This document shows, in pieces, positions 32,515 through 41,355 of a stretch of DNA of 64,000 bases. The notes under the pieces are model-generated. The model made no database searches and had not been told where the DNA came from. It worked only from the letters and a program-made list of their open reading frames with translations. The translations under genes and the position numbers were made by a program. This DNA is from Holophagales bacterium (GTDB lineage: Bacteria; Acidobacteriota; Thermoanaerobaculia; Multivoradales; Multivoraceae): positions 248,001 through 312,000 of the forward strand of contig VXZQ01000012.1 of NCBI GenBank assembly GCA_009845425.1, in the 5' to 3' direction. Within the stretch, counting starts at the first letter, position 1, and each line of letters begins with the position of its first letter.

Positions 32515-33671
32515 GTCTGGTGGCAACGGAGACCAAGGGGACCGGCTATCCGGCGGCGAGCGCTGTCGCGGACGAGGACTTCTGTCCCATCCTCGGCTTC
32601 GATCATCTGGAGCTGTACGTGGGCAACGCGAAACAGTCGGCCGCCTACTACTGCCACGCCTTCGGCTTCGAGTGCACCGCGGTCCGCGGTCTGGAGACCG
32701 GAGAGCGGGCACGGGCGTCCTACCTCGTCGAGCAGGGAGACATCCGGCTGCTGCTGACCAGCGGTCTCCACTCCTCGCATCACGCCGCGCGCTCGGTGAG
32801 CCGGCACGGCGATTCGGTCGCGGTCATTGCGCTGTCCGTGCCGGACGCGGACGCTGCGTTCGACGCCGCCGTGGCCCGGGGCGCGGAGGTGGCCGCGGCG
32901 CCGGCGACGGCCGCGGACGAGCACGGCCGGTTCCGGCACGCGTCGATCCGTCTCTACGGCGACTGCGTGCTTCAGTTCATCGATCGCCGGGGCTACGGCG
33001 GCGTCTTCGGTCCCGGCTTCCAGGCTGCGCCCGTGATACCCGGAGCGGCTGCCGGCCGGGACTGCGGCCTGGTCGCGATCGACCACGTGGTGGCCAACGT
33101 CGAACTGGGACGGATGAACGAGTGGGCGGCCTTCTTCTCGCAGGTGCTCGGTTTCAGCCAGCTCGTCCATTTCGACGACGAGGCGATTTCGACCGAGTAC
33201 TCGGCGCTCATGTCGAAGGTGATGCAGGACGGCACGGGCACGATCAAGTTCCCGATCAACGAGCCGGCCGAGGGCCGGAAGAAGTCGCAGATCGAGGAGT
33301 TCCTCGAGTTCCACGAGGGGCCCGGCGTGCAACACGTCGCCTGCCGGACGAACGACATTCTCGGCACGGTCGCGCGGCTGCGCGAGAACGGCGTCGAGTT
33401 CCTCCACGTGCCGGCGGCTTACTACGAGGACCTGGAGCAGCGGGTCGGGAAGATCGACGAGCCGATCGATCGCCTGGCGGAACTCGGCATCCTCGCCGAC
33501 CGCGACGAGGACGGCTACCTGCTGCAGATCTTCACCAAGCCGGTCGAGGACCGGCCGACACTGTTCTACGAGATCATCGAGCGGCACGGGGCCACCGGGT
33601 TCGGCGCGGGCAACTTCAAGAGCCTGTTCGTCGCGCTGGAGCGCGAGCAGGCGGCGCGGGGAAACCTGTGA
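32511..33671 (+). CDS. hpd: 4-hydroxyphenylpyruvate dioxygenase
   Basis: 386 residues with the double vicinal-oxygen-chelate fold of HPPD, which turns 4-hydroxyphenylpyruvate into homogentisate using Fe(II) and O2. The N-terminal half starts at LGFDHLELYVGNAKQSAAYY. The C-terminal half holds the iron ligands: His in AIDHVVANVE, His in GVQHVACRTNDI and Glu in LFYEIIERHG. The product-helix region GFGAGNFKSLFVALEREQ is complete. The ATG at 32511 overlaps the aminotransferase stop (ATGA) and is preceded by AGGAGGAAGAGG. It sits between the aminotransferase and PAH. Homogentisate dioxygenase and later genes are not in this window. Confidence 0.93.
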   Translation: MSLVATETKGTGYPAASAVADEDFCPILGFDHLELYVGNAKQSAAYYCHAFGFECTAVRGLETGERARASYLVEQGDIRLLLTSGLHSSHHAARSVSRHGDSVAVIALSVPDADAAFDAAVARGAEVAAAPATAADEHGRFRHASIRLYGDCVLQFIDRRGYGGVFGPGFQAAPVIPGAAAGRDCGLVAIDHVVANVELGRMNEWAAFFSQVLGFSQLVHFDDEAISTEYSALMSKVMQDGTGTIKFPINEPAEGRKKSQIEEFLEFHEGPGVQHVACRTNDILGTVARLRENGVEFLHVPAAYYEDLEQRVGKIDEPIDRLAELGILADRDEDGYLLQIFTKPVEDRPTLFYEIIERHGATGFGAGNFKSLFVALEREQAARGNL

Positions 33672-33684
33672 AAGGAGGAGAGCA

Positions 33685-34623
33685 ATGCCTGTAGCCGGCG
33701 CGATTGAGACCTCGGCGGGGCGCTCGATTGCCGGCGGGGACCTCACGACGGGCCGGGCCGCCTTCATCGAGCGCGCGCAGACCCGCGGCGACCTGTTCGT
33801 CGAGCAGCCCTACGGTCTTTACAGCGAGGCGAACCAGGAGACCTGGAGGCGTCTGTACCGGGCGCTTGCCGGCAAGTGGGAGCGGTACGCCCATCCCCGC
33901 TTCCTCGACGGCGTGGCGCGACTGGGCCTGGATCCGGATCGCATTCCCCGGCTGGAGGACATCAACCGCTTCCTCGAGCCGCTGAGCGGGTTCAAGGCGC
34001 GGGCGGTCAGCGGCTACGTCCCGGCCTACCTGTTCTTCGACTGCCTGCGCCGCCGGGAGTTCCCGACGACGATCACGGTGCGCGACGGCGACCGGCTCGA
34101 CTACCTGCCCGAGCCGGACATCTTCCACGACCTGGCCGGACACGTACCGATGCACACGGACCCCGCCTTCGCGGACGTGCTGGTCCGCTTCGGAGAGGCG
34201 GCGCGGACGGCCGCGCTCCGTGTCCGGGACGGCGACTGCCGAAGCGTCGAGAGTGCGCTTAGGGCGCTGGCGCGGTTCTTCTGGTTCACGATCGAGTTCG
34301 GCCTGATGCGCCGTCCGGGCGGCGCCGGCCTTTGCGCCTACGGCAGCGGCCTCCTGAGTTCGGCGGGCGAGATCGCACACTCGCTCGAGTCGCGCAGAGT
34401 GCAGCGGGCGCCCTTCCAGCTCGAATGGGTCGTGAACCAGAGCTTCGAGATCGACTCGCTGCAGCCGCTGCTCTTCGTCGTCGACGGCTTCCGCCACCTC
34501 GAGGGCGAAGTGCGACGTCTGGAGCGCTGGCTTGGCGAGGGTCGTCTGGACAACGTCGCCCCCGGCGAGCCGGCGGTCAGCCGGGAGGACCTGCGCTCCT
34601 TCCTGGACGCCGGGCGTCAGTAG
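33685..34623 (+). CDS. phhA: Phenylalanine 4-hydroxylase
   Basis: 312 residues, the single-domain bacterial form of the pterin-dependent aromatic amino-acid hydroxylases: phenylalanine + tetrahydrobiopterin-like cofactor + O2 gives tyrosine. The iron triad is visible as His148 and His153 in PDIFHDLAGHVPMH and Glu204 in WFTIEFGL. The latter spacing is about 11 residues longer than in the Pseudomonas enzyme because of an insertion around residues 180-190. GLYSEANQETWRRLY and YLFFDCLRRREFPTT are typical. AAAGGAGGAGAG just before the ATG gives a strong ribosome site. It completes Phe to Tyr to HPP to homogentisate with the two upstream genes. No pterin dehydratase (phhB) is adjacent. Its end overlaps the convergent amidase by seven bases. 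Confidence 0.93.
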   Translation: MPVAGAIETSAGRSIAGGDLTTGRAAFIERAQTRGDLFVEQPYGLYSEANQETWRRLYRALAGKWERYAHPRFLDGVARLGLDPDRIPRLEDINRFLEPLSGFKARAVSGYVPAYLFFDCLRRREFPTTITVRDGDRLDYLPEPDIFHDLAGHVPMHTDPAFADVLVRFGEAARTAALRVRDGDCRSVESALRALARFFWFTIEFGLMRRPGGAGLCAYGSGLLSSAGEIAHSLESRRVQRAPFQLEWVVNQSFEIDSLQPLLFVVDGFRHLEGEVRRLERWLGEGRLDNVAPGEPAVSREDLRSFLDAGRQ

Positions 34624-36104
34624 CCTGGCGGGCGCTCGAAACCGCCGATCCGGTCGCTCAGCCGCCGGGCGAGGTCGAGCGTCGTGCGGTCTTCCAGGAA
34701 CGGCCCCGCGATCTGAAGGCCGACGGGCAGGCCGTCCGCCGCGGCGCCGGCCGGGATGACGGTCGCCGGCAGGTAGGCGACTCCGGTGAGGCCGACCCAG
34801 AGTGTCTGCTCGCCGTAGGCGCGCTCTTCGCCGTTGACCGTGATCCGGCGCGCACCCATCGGTTCGCTGTGGTCGTGGGGGATCGCGGTGGTCGGCAGGG
34901 AGGGCAGGAGCACGGCGTCCCATTCCTTGAAGAACTCGTGCCACTTGCGGCGCATCTGGAGGCGGCGCTCGTTGGCCGACAGCCACGCGCGGTGGCGTTG
35001 CGAGGCCCAGCGCGCGGCGAGCGCGCCTTCCTCCTCTTCGCGCAGGCCGCGCACGGCCAGTTCCTCGATCTCCTGGTGGCTGAAGCCGCCGCACATGGCG
35101 GCGCCCAGGAGCTGGCCGAAGACGCGCGTCGCGTAGTCGAACGTGAAGTCGGGCCGGGCCGCGCGGTCGACGGTGGCCCCGGTCGCCTCCAGGGTCTCCG
35201 CGGCGGCCTCGAGGCGTTCTCGCACGCGGTCGTCGATGGGACAGGAGTCTTCGTCGAACCACACCGCGACCCGGTAGTCGGAGATGTCCTCGTGGCGAGG
35301 CGGCGGCAGGTCCAACCGGTAGCCGGGCGCGTGCCACTCGTCCGGTCCGGCGAGGATGTCGAGGCCGAGCTCCAGGTCCTCGACGGTGCGCGCCATCGGA
35401 CCGGCGACCGCGATGTCGGCCTGGGTCAGGGTGCCGGGCGGTCCCGGGATCTGGCCGAGCGCCGGCACGATGCCGTAGCTCGGCTTGTGCCCGAAGACGC
35501 CGCAGGTCGAGGCGGGGCCGCGGATCGAGCCGCCGATGTCGCTGCCGAGTTCGAACGGAGTCAGGCCCGTGGCAAGCGCGGCGGCGGAGCCCCCCGAGGA
35601 CCCGCCGGGCGTCCGCTCGAGGTTCCAGGGGTTGTTCGTTTGCCCGAAGACCTCGTTGTAGCTCTGTGTGTCGCCCGCGTAGATCGGCAGGTTCGTCTTG
35701 CCGAAGACGACGGCGCCGGCGGCGCGGAGCCGGGCCACGGGCACGGCGTCGACCTCCGGGACGTGGCCGCTGAGCTCGGGCGCGCCGGAGGTCGTGCGCA
35801 TGCCGATCGTCTGGAAGGAGTCCTTGATCGTCATCGCGACGCCGTGGAGGGGCCCGAGCTCGCCGCCCTCCGCGATGGCTCGGTCGGCGGCGTCCGCCTC
35901 GCGCCGGGCACGCTCGACATCGAGCGTGACGACGGCGCTCAGCGGCGGGTTCAGACGCTCGATGCGGTCGAGCAGGTGCTCGAGATACTCGCGGGAAGAG
36001 ATGCGGCCGGTCCGGATGGCGGTGGCTGCTGCGATGGCGGACCAGTACGCCTCGTCCACGGCCGGCGCGGGATCGGTGGAGATGACGGGAGAGGGTTCGC
36101 TCAT
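34617..36104 (-). CDS. Amidase-signature family hydrolase
   Basis: 495 residues with the amidase signature: catalytic Lys in GVAMTIKDSFQTIGM, the Gly/Ser-rich stretch RTPGGSSGGSAAALATGL with the cis-Ser, and the nucleophile Ser in ELGSDIGGSIRGPASTCG. The C-terminal region (GLPVGLQIAGPFLEDRTTLD) is complete. It hydrolyses a carboxylic amide; the substrate is unknown, and it is not part of a gatCAB set. Start ATG 36104 has TAGCCT seven bases upstream, the leaderless-like arrangement. It converges on phhA with overlapping ends and diverges from the VWFA genes. Confidence 0.9.
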   Translation of the reverse strand: MSEPSPVISTDPAPAVDEAYWSAIAAATAIRTGRISSREYLEHLLDRIERLNPPLSAVVTLDVERARREADAADRAIAEGGELGPLHGVAMTIKDSFQTIGMRTTSGAPELSGHVPEVDAVPVARLRAAGAVVFGKTNLPIYAGDTQSYNEVFGQTNNPWNLERTPGGSSGGSAAALATGLTPFELGSDIGGSIRGPASTCGVFGHKPSYGIVPALGQIPGPPGTLTQADIAVAGPMARTVEDLELGLDILAGPDEWHAPGYRLDLPPPRHEDISDYRVAVWFDEDSCPIDDRVRERLEAAAETLEATGATVDRAARPDFTFDYATRVFGQLLGAAMCGGFSHQEIEELAVRGLREEEEGALAARWASQRHRAWLSANERRLQMRRKWHEFFKEWDAVLLPSLPTTAIPHDHSEPMGARRITVNGEERAYGEQTLWVGLTGVAYLPATVIPAGAAADGLPVGLQIAGPFLEDRTTLDLARRLSDRIGGFERPPGY

Positions 36105-36111
36105 GGCGCGG

Positions 36112-36117
36112 AGGCTA
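36112..36117 (-). promoter_or_regulatory. -10-like box (TAGCCT) 7 bases before ATG
   Basis: On the minus strand TAGCCT ends seven bases before the amidase ATG at 36104. There is no ribosome site, fitting the leaderless pattern. Confidence 0.4.
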
Positions 36118-36208
36118 GCAGCGGCAGACCTGGTGGCACTCCGCTTGCAACACACTGGCATGATCGAATCAGGACGTGGACTATGGTGTCGCCTCGGAGG
36201 AGACAGGC

Positions 36209-37981
36209 ATGACGATCGGGAACCTCTGTTCAAGGCCCGACGGAAGGCGAAGTTACTGTCGGGGTCTACTGAACCTCGTGGTGGCCGCCCTGGCGTTCGG
36301 GTATCCGGCGGCAGGCCAGGAGCCGGACGCCCTGTCCTCATCTGAGGTCGCTTTCGGCGAGGAAATCGACGTCCGTGTTGTCAATCTCGAGGTCGTCGTC
36401 GAGGACAGCGAGGGACGCCGCGTGCCAGGGCTCGCGGCGGACGATTTTGTGGTGCTGGTCGACGGTGAGGAGGTCGAGGTCGAGTACTTCACCGAGGTTT
36501 CGCGGGGACGTGCGCGACCGACGTCTGGCGCCGACGTGCCTCCGGCCGTGGGCGATGGCGAAGTCGTGGCCACGAATTACGTCCTCTTCGTAGACGATGA
36601 GCGCTCGCTGCGGGCGCTGAGACGGCCGGTGTTGCGGGGTTTTGCGGACAGGCTCGGCCTGTTGGATCCGGCCGACCGTGTGGCGGTGGTCGTCCAGAAC
36701 GACGGGCGCCTGGCGCTCCTGAGTCCGTTCACGACGGATCGCAGTGCCACGTCGGCTGCGCTCGAGGAGCTCGATCGGGGGCGACGTTTTCGAGGCCTCC
36801 TGGATTCCCGGCGAATCCTCAGGACATTCACCGGAGGCGGTGGTGGAACGGCCGCGTACTTCCGCGATGCCGGGCCGCAGAGCCATGCGTCCGAAGCCGC
36901 GGCCGACCTGGTGGCTCGAGGTGGTGGCGTCTCAGCACACATGGACCGCAACGCGGGAGGGGAGGCGCTGCTCGACAGCCGTGCGGTCGTTTCCGAGGGC
37001 CTGGGGGCCGCGGGAGCGATCGTCGCGTCCGACCTGGTGTTCGCGAACATGAAGCCCGACAGTTTCGAGCAGGAAGCGAGGGCTTCGATCCTTGAACAGG
37101 ATCTGAGCCTGTCGGTCGATGCCGTGGTCTCGACGATGCGCGCGCTCGATCCGCCCGAGGGACGCAAGGTGCTTCTACTCCTGCCCGGCTACTGGCCGAC
37201 CGGGGAGTTCCGGCCCTCCGGTCGGGGTGCCGGGCTGCGCACCGATCTCCAATTGCTGGACGGTCTGATCGACACCGCCAACCTGCTCGGTTACACGATC
37301 TACCCGATGGACCAGCAGACCGGTTCGCCGGACATGAGGTTGTGGCAGAACCTGCGCTACGTCGCGCGCGACACGGGCGGCATGGCGTTCATGGCCGGGA
37401 GCAACATCTCGGCTCTCGAGCTGGTCGCCAGCGACACGTCAAACTTCTACTGGCTGGGTTTCGCGCCCGAGTACCGGCGCGACGATCGCGTGCGCGAGAT
37501 AGAGGTCCAGGTCCAGCACCCGGGTGTCCAGGTGCGGGCCCGCCGCGGTTATCTGGACCTGTCGCGGGCTACCGAAGCCGACATGGAGGCTCAGCGACAT
37601 CTCCTCTTTCCGCAGCAGACGGAAGAGGACGTGGCTCGGCTGAGGGTGAGAACCGGCGCGACCAGGTCCTTGCGCGGGAAGAGAATGAACGTGCCGGTGG
37701 ATGTCGCGATCCCCATCGGGACCTTCACCGCGGTGCCGTGGGACGGCCGGTACGTGCAGCGATTGGAAGTTCGCTTCGCCACCATCGATCACGACGGCTG
37801 GCGGGCGGAACAGCCGGCGATTCCCCTCGACTTGCGTCACGACACCGCTCCTTCCCCGGACAGCGTGCACTGGTTCCGCGCCGACGTCGAGATGCGACAC
37901 CTGCCGCATTCGTTGGTAGTCACGGTTCACGATCCCGTGTCGCGCCAGACGGCGAGCGCCCGCATCGAGGTGAAGCCCTGA
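36209..37981 (+). CDS. VWFA-related exported protein, paralog 1 of 3
   Basis: 590 residues. A signal peptide (LLNLVVAALAFGYPAAGQ) is followed by the family core: FGEEIDVRVVNLEVVVEDSE, GLAADDFVVLVDGEEV, then a VWA-like domain from TNYVLFVDDERSL, LLLPGYWPTGEF, TANLLGYTIYPMDQQ, and FYWLGFAPEYRRDDRV. It matches the VWFA-related family common in Acidobacteriota. The canonical metal site DxSxS is degenerate (VDDERSL), so Mg-dependent adhesion is doubtful. The C-terminal beta-rich part ends in VVTVHDPVSRQTASARI. The start follows GGAGGAGACAGGC. First of three tandem paralogs; role unknown. Confidence 0.85.
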   Translation: MTIGNLCSRPDGRRSYCRGLLNLVVAALAFGYPAAGQEPDALSSSEVAFGEEIDVRVVNLEVVVEDSEGRRVPGLAADDFVVLVDGEEVEVEYFTEVSRGRARPTSGADVPPAVGDGEVVATNYVLFVDDERSLRALRRPVLRGFADRLGLLDPADRVAVVVQNDGRLALLSPFTTDRSATSAALEELDRGRRFRGLLDSRRILRTFTGGGGGTAAYFRDAGPQSHASEAAADLVARGGGVSAHMDRNAGGEALLDSRAVVSEGLGAAGAIVASDLVFANMKPDSFEQEARASILEQDLSLSVDAVVSTMRALDPPEGRKVLLLLPGYWPTGEFRPSGRGAGLRTDLQLLDGLIDTANLLGYTIYPMDQQTGSPDMRLWQNLRYVARDTGGMAFMAGSNISALELVASDTSNFYWLGFAPEYRRDDRVREIEVQVQHPGVQVRARRGYLDLSRATEADMEAQRHLLFPQQTEEDVARLRVRTGATRSLRGKRMNVPVDVAIPIGTFTAVPWDGRYVQRLEVRFATIDHDGWRAEQPAIPLDLRHDTAPSPDSVHWFRADVEMRHLPHSLVVTVHDPVSRQTASARIEVKP

Positions 37982-39672
37982 GACCGGACGGTCGAGTCGC
38001 TCGCGGTCTGGGGACGGCGCTCGCAGCCGTCATGGGATTCAGTTGGCACGTCGGGGCGCAGGAGCCGACGGACACCTTCTTCGGCGAGGAGGTCGACGTT
38101 CGGGTGGTCAACCTGGAGGTCGTGGTCGAGGACCGCGCGGGCAACCGGGTGCACGGGCTCGAGGCAGATGACTTCCGGCTGCTGGTTGACGGCCACGAGG
38201 TGGACATCGAGTACTTCACGGAAGTAGCCGGCAGGCGCGCTCGCACCAGCGGCAGCGCAGGAACGCCCCCGGCGATTGGAGAGGGCGAGACCGTTGCCAC
38301 GAACTACGTCCTGTTCGTCGATGACGACCACACTCATCCGACGTTCCGGCGACCCGTGCTGTTCGGTTTCCGGGATCGGCTTGCCCGCCTGCCTGCCGCC
38401 GATCAGGTGGCGGTCGTTGCCCAGAGCGGCCGCCAACTGGAGATCGTGAGTCCGTTCACGACGGACCGGGAGGCGACGCGAGCGGCACTTCGGGAGTTCG
38501 ACAAGGGCGGTCGATTCGCTGGGTTCCTGCGGGCCCGGCAGCGGCATCGCGGGGACGCCGGCCCTTCTGGCGCGGTTCCGCTGGCCGGGACGGTTCGTGG
38601 CGCGATCGACTCCGAGCCGCTGGTTCCGACGGGGTCCTATCTTGGCGCCGGCGCTCTGGCCTTTCCGGCCCGTTGGCCCGGCAGCGGCGGCGGCAGGATG
38701 GGCGCCGTCTACGCCGAGGGCATCGGTTCGTTCGGGCTGGACGGCCTGCGCAGCCCCGAGATCGCCTTCAGGGACCTCCGGTTCTCGGTGGACGCGGTCG
38801 TTTCGACGATGCGAGCTCTCGAACCGCCGCCCGGGCGAAAGGTGTTCCTGCTCCTGGCCGGGAGCTGGCCGTCAGGGAACTTCGGGCGGACCGGCCTGGG
38901 TAGCGGGAAGTCGACGGACCTGCACCTCCTCGACGCCCTGATCGACACAGCGAACCTGCTTGGCTACACGCTCTATCCGATGGACCAGCAGCGCCAGCCT
39001 CGCGGATGGCTCTGGCAGAACCTGAGATACGTTGCCCGGGGCACGGGCGGCAGGGCGTTCATGGCCGGGACCAACGTCCGGGCTCTGGACATCGTGAACG
39101 CGGACACGTCGCACTACTACTGGCTGGGGTTCGTGCCTCGCTACCAGCGCGACGACGAGGCCCACGATGTCCGAATCGAGGTGGAGAGGCCCCGCCTTCG
39201 CGTCCGCTCACGCCGAGGCTACCTGGACCTCTCCCGTCGCACGGAGGCGGATATGGAGGCTCTGCGCGAGCTCCTGTTTCCGGCGGAATCGGAGCCTGCC
39301 GGCGGAGCCCTCCTGGTGGAGATCGGGGACACGGACAGGCTGAAGCGACGAATGATGAGCGTGCCCGTCGGTGTCTACCTTCCGGTGGGCCGGTTTCTGG
39401 CGGTCCCGCATGACGGGCGGTTCGTGCAGGACCTCGAAGTCCGTTTCGCGGCCGTCGACCGCTGGGGACGGCGGACTGGTGTTCCTGTGCAACGCGTTCG
39501 ACTGGGAGGGCCATCCCTGCCGGCCGCGGACGAGGTGGTGCTCTACCGGACATCGCTCGCGCTGCGCCGCCTCGCCCACGACCTGGTGGTCACCGTGCAC
39601 GATCCACTGTCCCGAGAGACCGCCAGCACGCGCATGCGGGTAGCGCCACAGGAGGCCGAGCCGAATCCCTGA
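37978..39672 (+). CDS. VWFA-related exported protein, paralog 2 of 3, probable CTG start
   Basis: About 564 residues with the same architecture as its neighbours: FFGEEVDVRVVNLEVVVEDR, GLEADDFRLLVDGHEV, TNYVLFVDDDHTHPTF, TANLLGYTLYPMDQQ and YYWLGFVPRYQRDDEA. The first in-frame ATG (38032) would cut the signal peptide to six or seven residues. A CTG at 37978 restores a full signal (RPDGRVARGLGTALAAVMGF). It overlaps the stop of paralog 1 as CTGA and has GAGG seven bases upstream. No in-frame ATG, GTG or TTG lies between. The metal site is degenerate here too (VDDDHTH). Coordinates assume CTG. Confidence 0.8.
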   Translation: MRPDGRVARGLGTALAAVMGFSWHVGAQEPTDTFFGEEVDVRVVNLEVVVEDRAGNRVHGLEADDFRLLVDGHEVDIEYFTEVAGRRARTSGSAGTPPAIGEGETVATNYVLFVDDDHTHPTFRRPVLFGFRDRLARLPAADQVAVVAQSGRQLEIVSPFTTDREATRAALREFDKGGRFAGFLRARQRHRGDAGPSGAVPLAGTVRGAIDSEPLVPTGSYLGAGALAFPARWPGSGGGRMGAVYAEGIGSFGLDGLRSPEIAFRDLRFSVDAVVSTMRALEPPPGRKVFLLLAGSWPSGNFGRTGLGSGKSTDLHLLDALIDTANLLGYTLYPMDQQRQPRGWLWQNLRYVARGTGGRAFMAGTNVRALDIVNADTSHYYWLGFVPRYQRDDEAHDVRIEVERPRLRVRSRRGYLDLSRRTEADMEALRELLFPAESEPAGGALLVEIGDTDRLKRRMMSVPVGVYLPVGRFLAVPHDGRFVQDLEVRFAAVDRWGRRTGVPVQRVRLGGPSLPAADEVVLYRTSLALRRLAHDLVVTVHDPLSRETASTRMRVAPQEAEPNP

Positions 39673-39687
39673 CAGAATCGGCTGTAC

Positions 39688-41355
39688 GTGGAGTACTCGA
39701 GCTTCAGTAGGTCTTCGCTCGTACTTGCGGCTACTCTGATCCTCGTCTGGGCGCAGCCGGCAGGAGCGCAGCCTCCTTCCCAAGAGACTGATACCCCGCC
39801 GCCCGACCTCTTCTTCGGCGAGGAGATCGACGTCCGGGTGGTCAATCTGGAGGTCGTCGTCGAGGACCGGTCGGGCAACCGGGTTCATGGCCTCGAAGCG
39901 GACGATTTCCGGATCTTCGTGGATGGCGTCGAGATCGGTGTGGACTACTTCACGGAGATCCTGGAGAGCCGCGCGGTGGAGTCGCGCGACGGCGAGGCGC
40001 CGCCAGCGATCGGCGACGGCGATTCCGTGCCGACGAACTACCTCCTGTTCGTCGACGACGACCACACCCACGTCACGTTCAGGCGGCCCGTGGTCCGCGG
40101 ATTCGCCAACCAGTTGGCGAACCTCGGCCTGCGGGATCAGGTCGCTGTCGTCGTGCAGAGCCGCCGCCGGCTGCAGGTCCTCAGCCCGTTCACGACGGAC
40201 CGCCGGCGGACCCGCGCCGCGCTGGCGGAACTCGAACGCGGCCGTTCCTTCGGCGGTCTGCTGAGGTCGCCCCGGCTGATCGACCAGTCGCGCTTCGCCC
40301 GGAACGCGGAGGGCGGTCTGGCGCCGGGCGCCCGATTCGACGAAGACCTGACCTCCGTAGCCGCCGACCTGCCGTTCGCGGCGATGGACCTGCCGAGCGC
40401 GGTGAGCGAAGCGCGGGCCGAAAGCCTGGCGCGGGATCTCGAGTTCTCCGTCACCGCCGTCAGTTCGACGATGCGGTCGCTCGACGTGCCGGAAGGTCGC
40501 AAGGTGCTTCTGCTGCTGGCGGGTGACTGGCCGGTCGGCTCGTTTCGGCTGGCGGGCCAGGGGATCGGACTCCGCTCGGACTGGAGCATCCTCGACGCGC
40601 TCATCGACACCGCCAACGTCCTCGGCTACACGGTCTATCCGGTGGATCAGCAGACTCGGCCGAGCCTGATGCGCTGGCAGAACCTGCGGCAGCTCGCCGA
40701 GCAGACGGGCGGCAGGGCCTACATGGCCGGGGCGAATCTCGGTGCGCTCCGGAGGGTCAGCGAAGACACCTCGAACTACTACTGGCTCGGCTTCGTGCCG
40801 GAGTACCGCCGCGACGATCGGGCGCACGACGTGCGGGTCGAGCTCCGGCGGCCCGGCCTGCGGGTGCGTTCGCGCAGTGGCTACGTCGATCTCTCGCGCC
40901 GGGCCGAAGCCGACATGGAGACGCAGGGTCGGCTGCTGTTCCCCGATGAAACCCGAACCTACGGCGAGCCGGTACTCGTGGTGGACATCGGCGAGCCAGA
41001 ACCGACCGGACCGTTTCGCCGCAAGATGCTGGTGCCGGTGACCGTCCACATCCCGGTGGGCCACTTCCCCGTGTTTCCCTTCGAGGACCGGTTCCTGGCC
41101 CGGCTGGAACTCCGCTTCGCCGTCGTCGACCGCAACGGCCAGCAGGCGCGGATCCCGGTCATTCCGCTCAGCCTGGCGGGCAGCACACAGCCGGCGCCGG
41201 ATGCCGTCGTGCCCTACGAGACCGTCCTGACCCTGCGCCGGAGGCCACATGACCTCCTTGTTTCGGTGCACGACCCGGTGAGCCGCCAGACCGTCAGTAC
41301 TCGGATGCAGGTCAGGTCGCGGATGGAACCGACGACGACGGGCGGGTCGCCTTGA
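39688..41355 (+). CDS. VWFA-related exported protein, paralog 3 of 3
   Basis: 555 residues: a signal peptide (SSLVLAATLILVWAQPAGAQ), then FFGEEIDVRVVNLEVVVEDR, GLEADDFRIFVDGVEI, TNYLLFVDDDHTHVTF, LLAGDWPVGSFRLAGQG, TANVLGYTVYPVDQQ and YYWLGFVPEYRRDDRA. It is closer to paralog 2 than to paralog 1 in the VDDDHTH region. GTG start at 39688, 15 bases after paralog 2. Its TGA overlaps a TTG start of the VOC gene. Triplication suggests dosage or diversification of a surface protein; the ligand is unknown. Confidence 0.85.
   Translation: MEYSSFSRSSLVLAATLILVWAQPAGAQPPSQETDTPPPDLFFGEEIDVRVVNLEVVVEDRSGNRVHGLEADDFRIFVDGVEIGVDYFTEILESRAVESRDGEAPPAIGDGDSVPTNYLLFVDDDHTHVTFRRPVVRGFANQLANLGLRDQVAVVVQSRRRLQVLSPFTTDRRRTRAALAELERGRSFGGLLRSPRLIDQSRFARNAEGGLAPGARFDEDLTSVAADLPFAAMDLPSAVSEARAESLARDLEFSVTAVSSTMRSLDVPEGRKVLLLLAGDWPVGSFRLAGQGIGLRSDWSILDALIDTANVLGYTVYPVDQQTRPSLMRWQNLRQLAEQTGGRAYMAGANLGALRRVSEDTSNYYWLGFVPEYRRDDRAHDVRVELRRPGLRVRSRSGYVDLSRRAEADMETQGRLLFPDETRTYGEPVLVVDIGEPEPTGPFRRKMLVPVTVHIPVGHFPVFPFEDRFLARLELRFAVVDRNGQQARIPVIPLSLAGSTQPAPDAVVPYETVLTLRRRPHDLLVSVHDPVSRQTVSTRMQVRSRMEPTTTGGSP

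Noticed and set aside
39208..41271. 687-codon minus-strand open frame opposite the VWFA genes
   Set aside because: It spans the end of one paralog and most of another and mirrors their conserved blocks, which marks it as a shadow.
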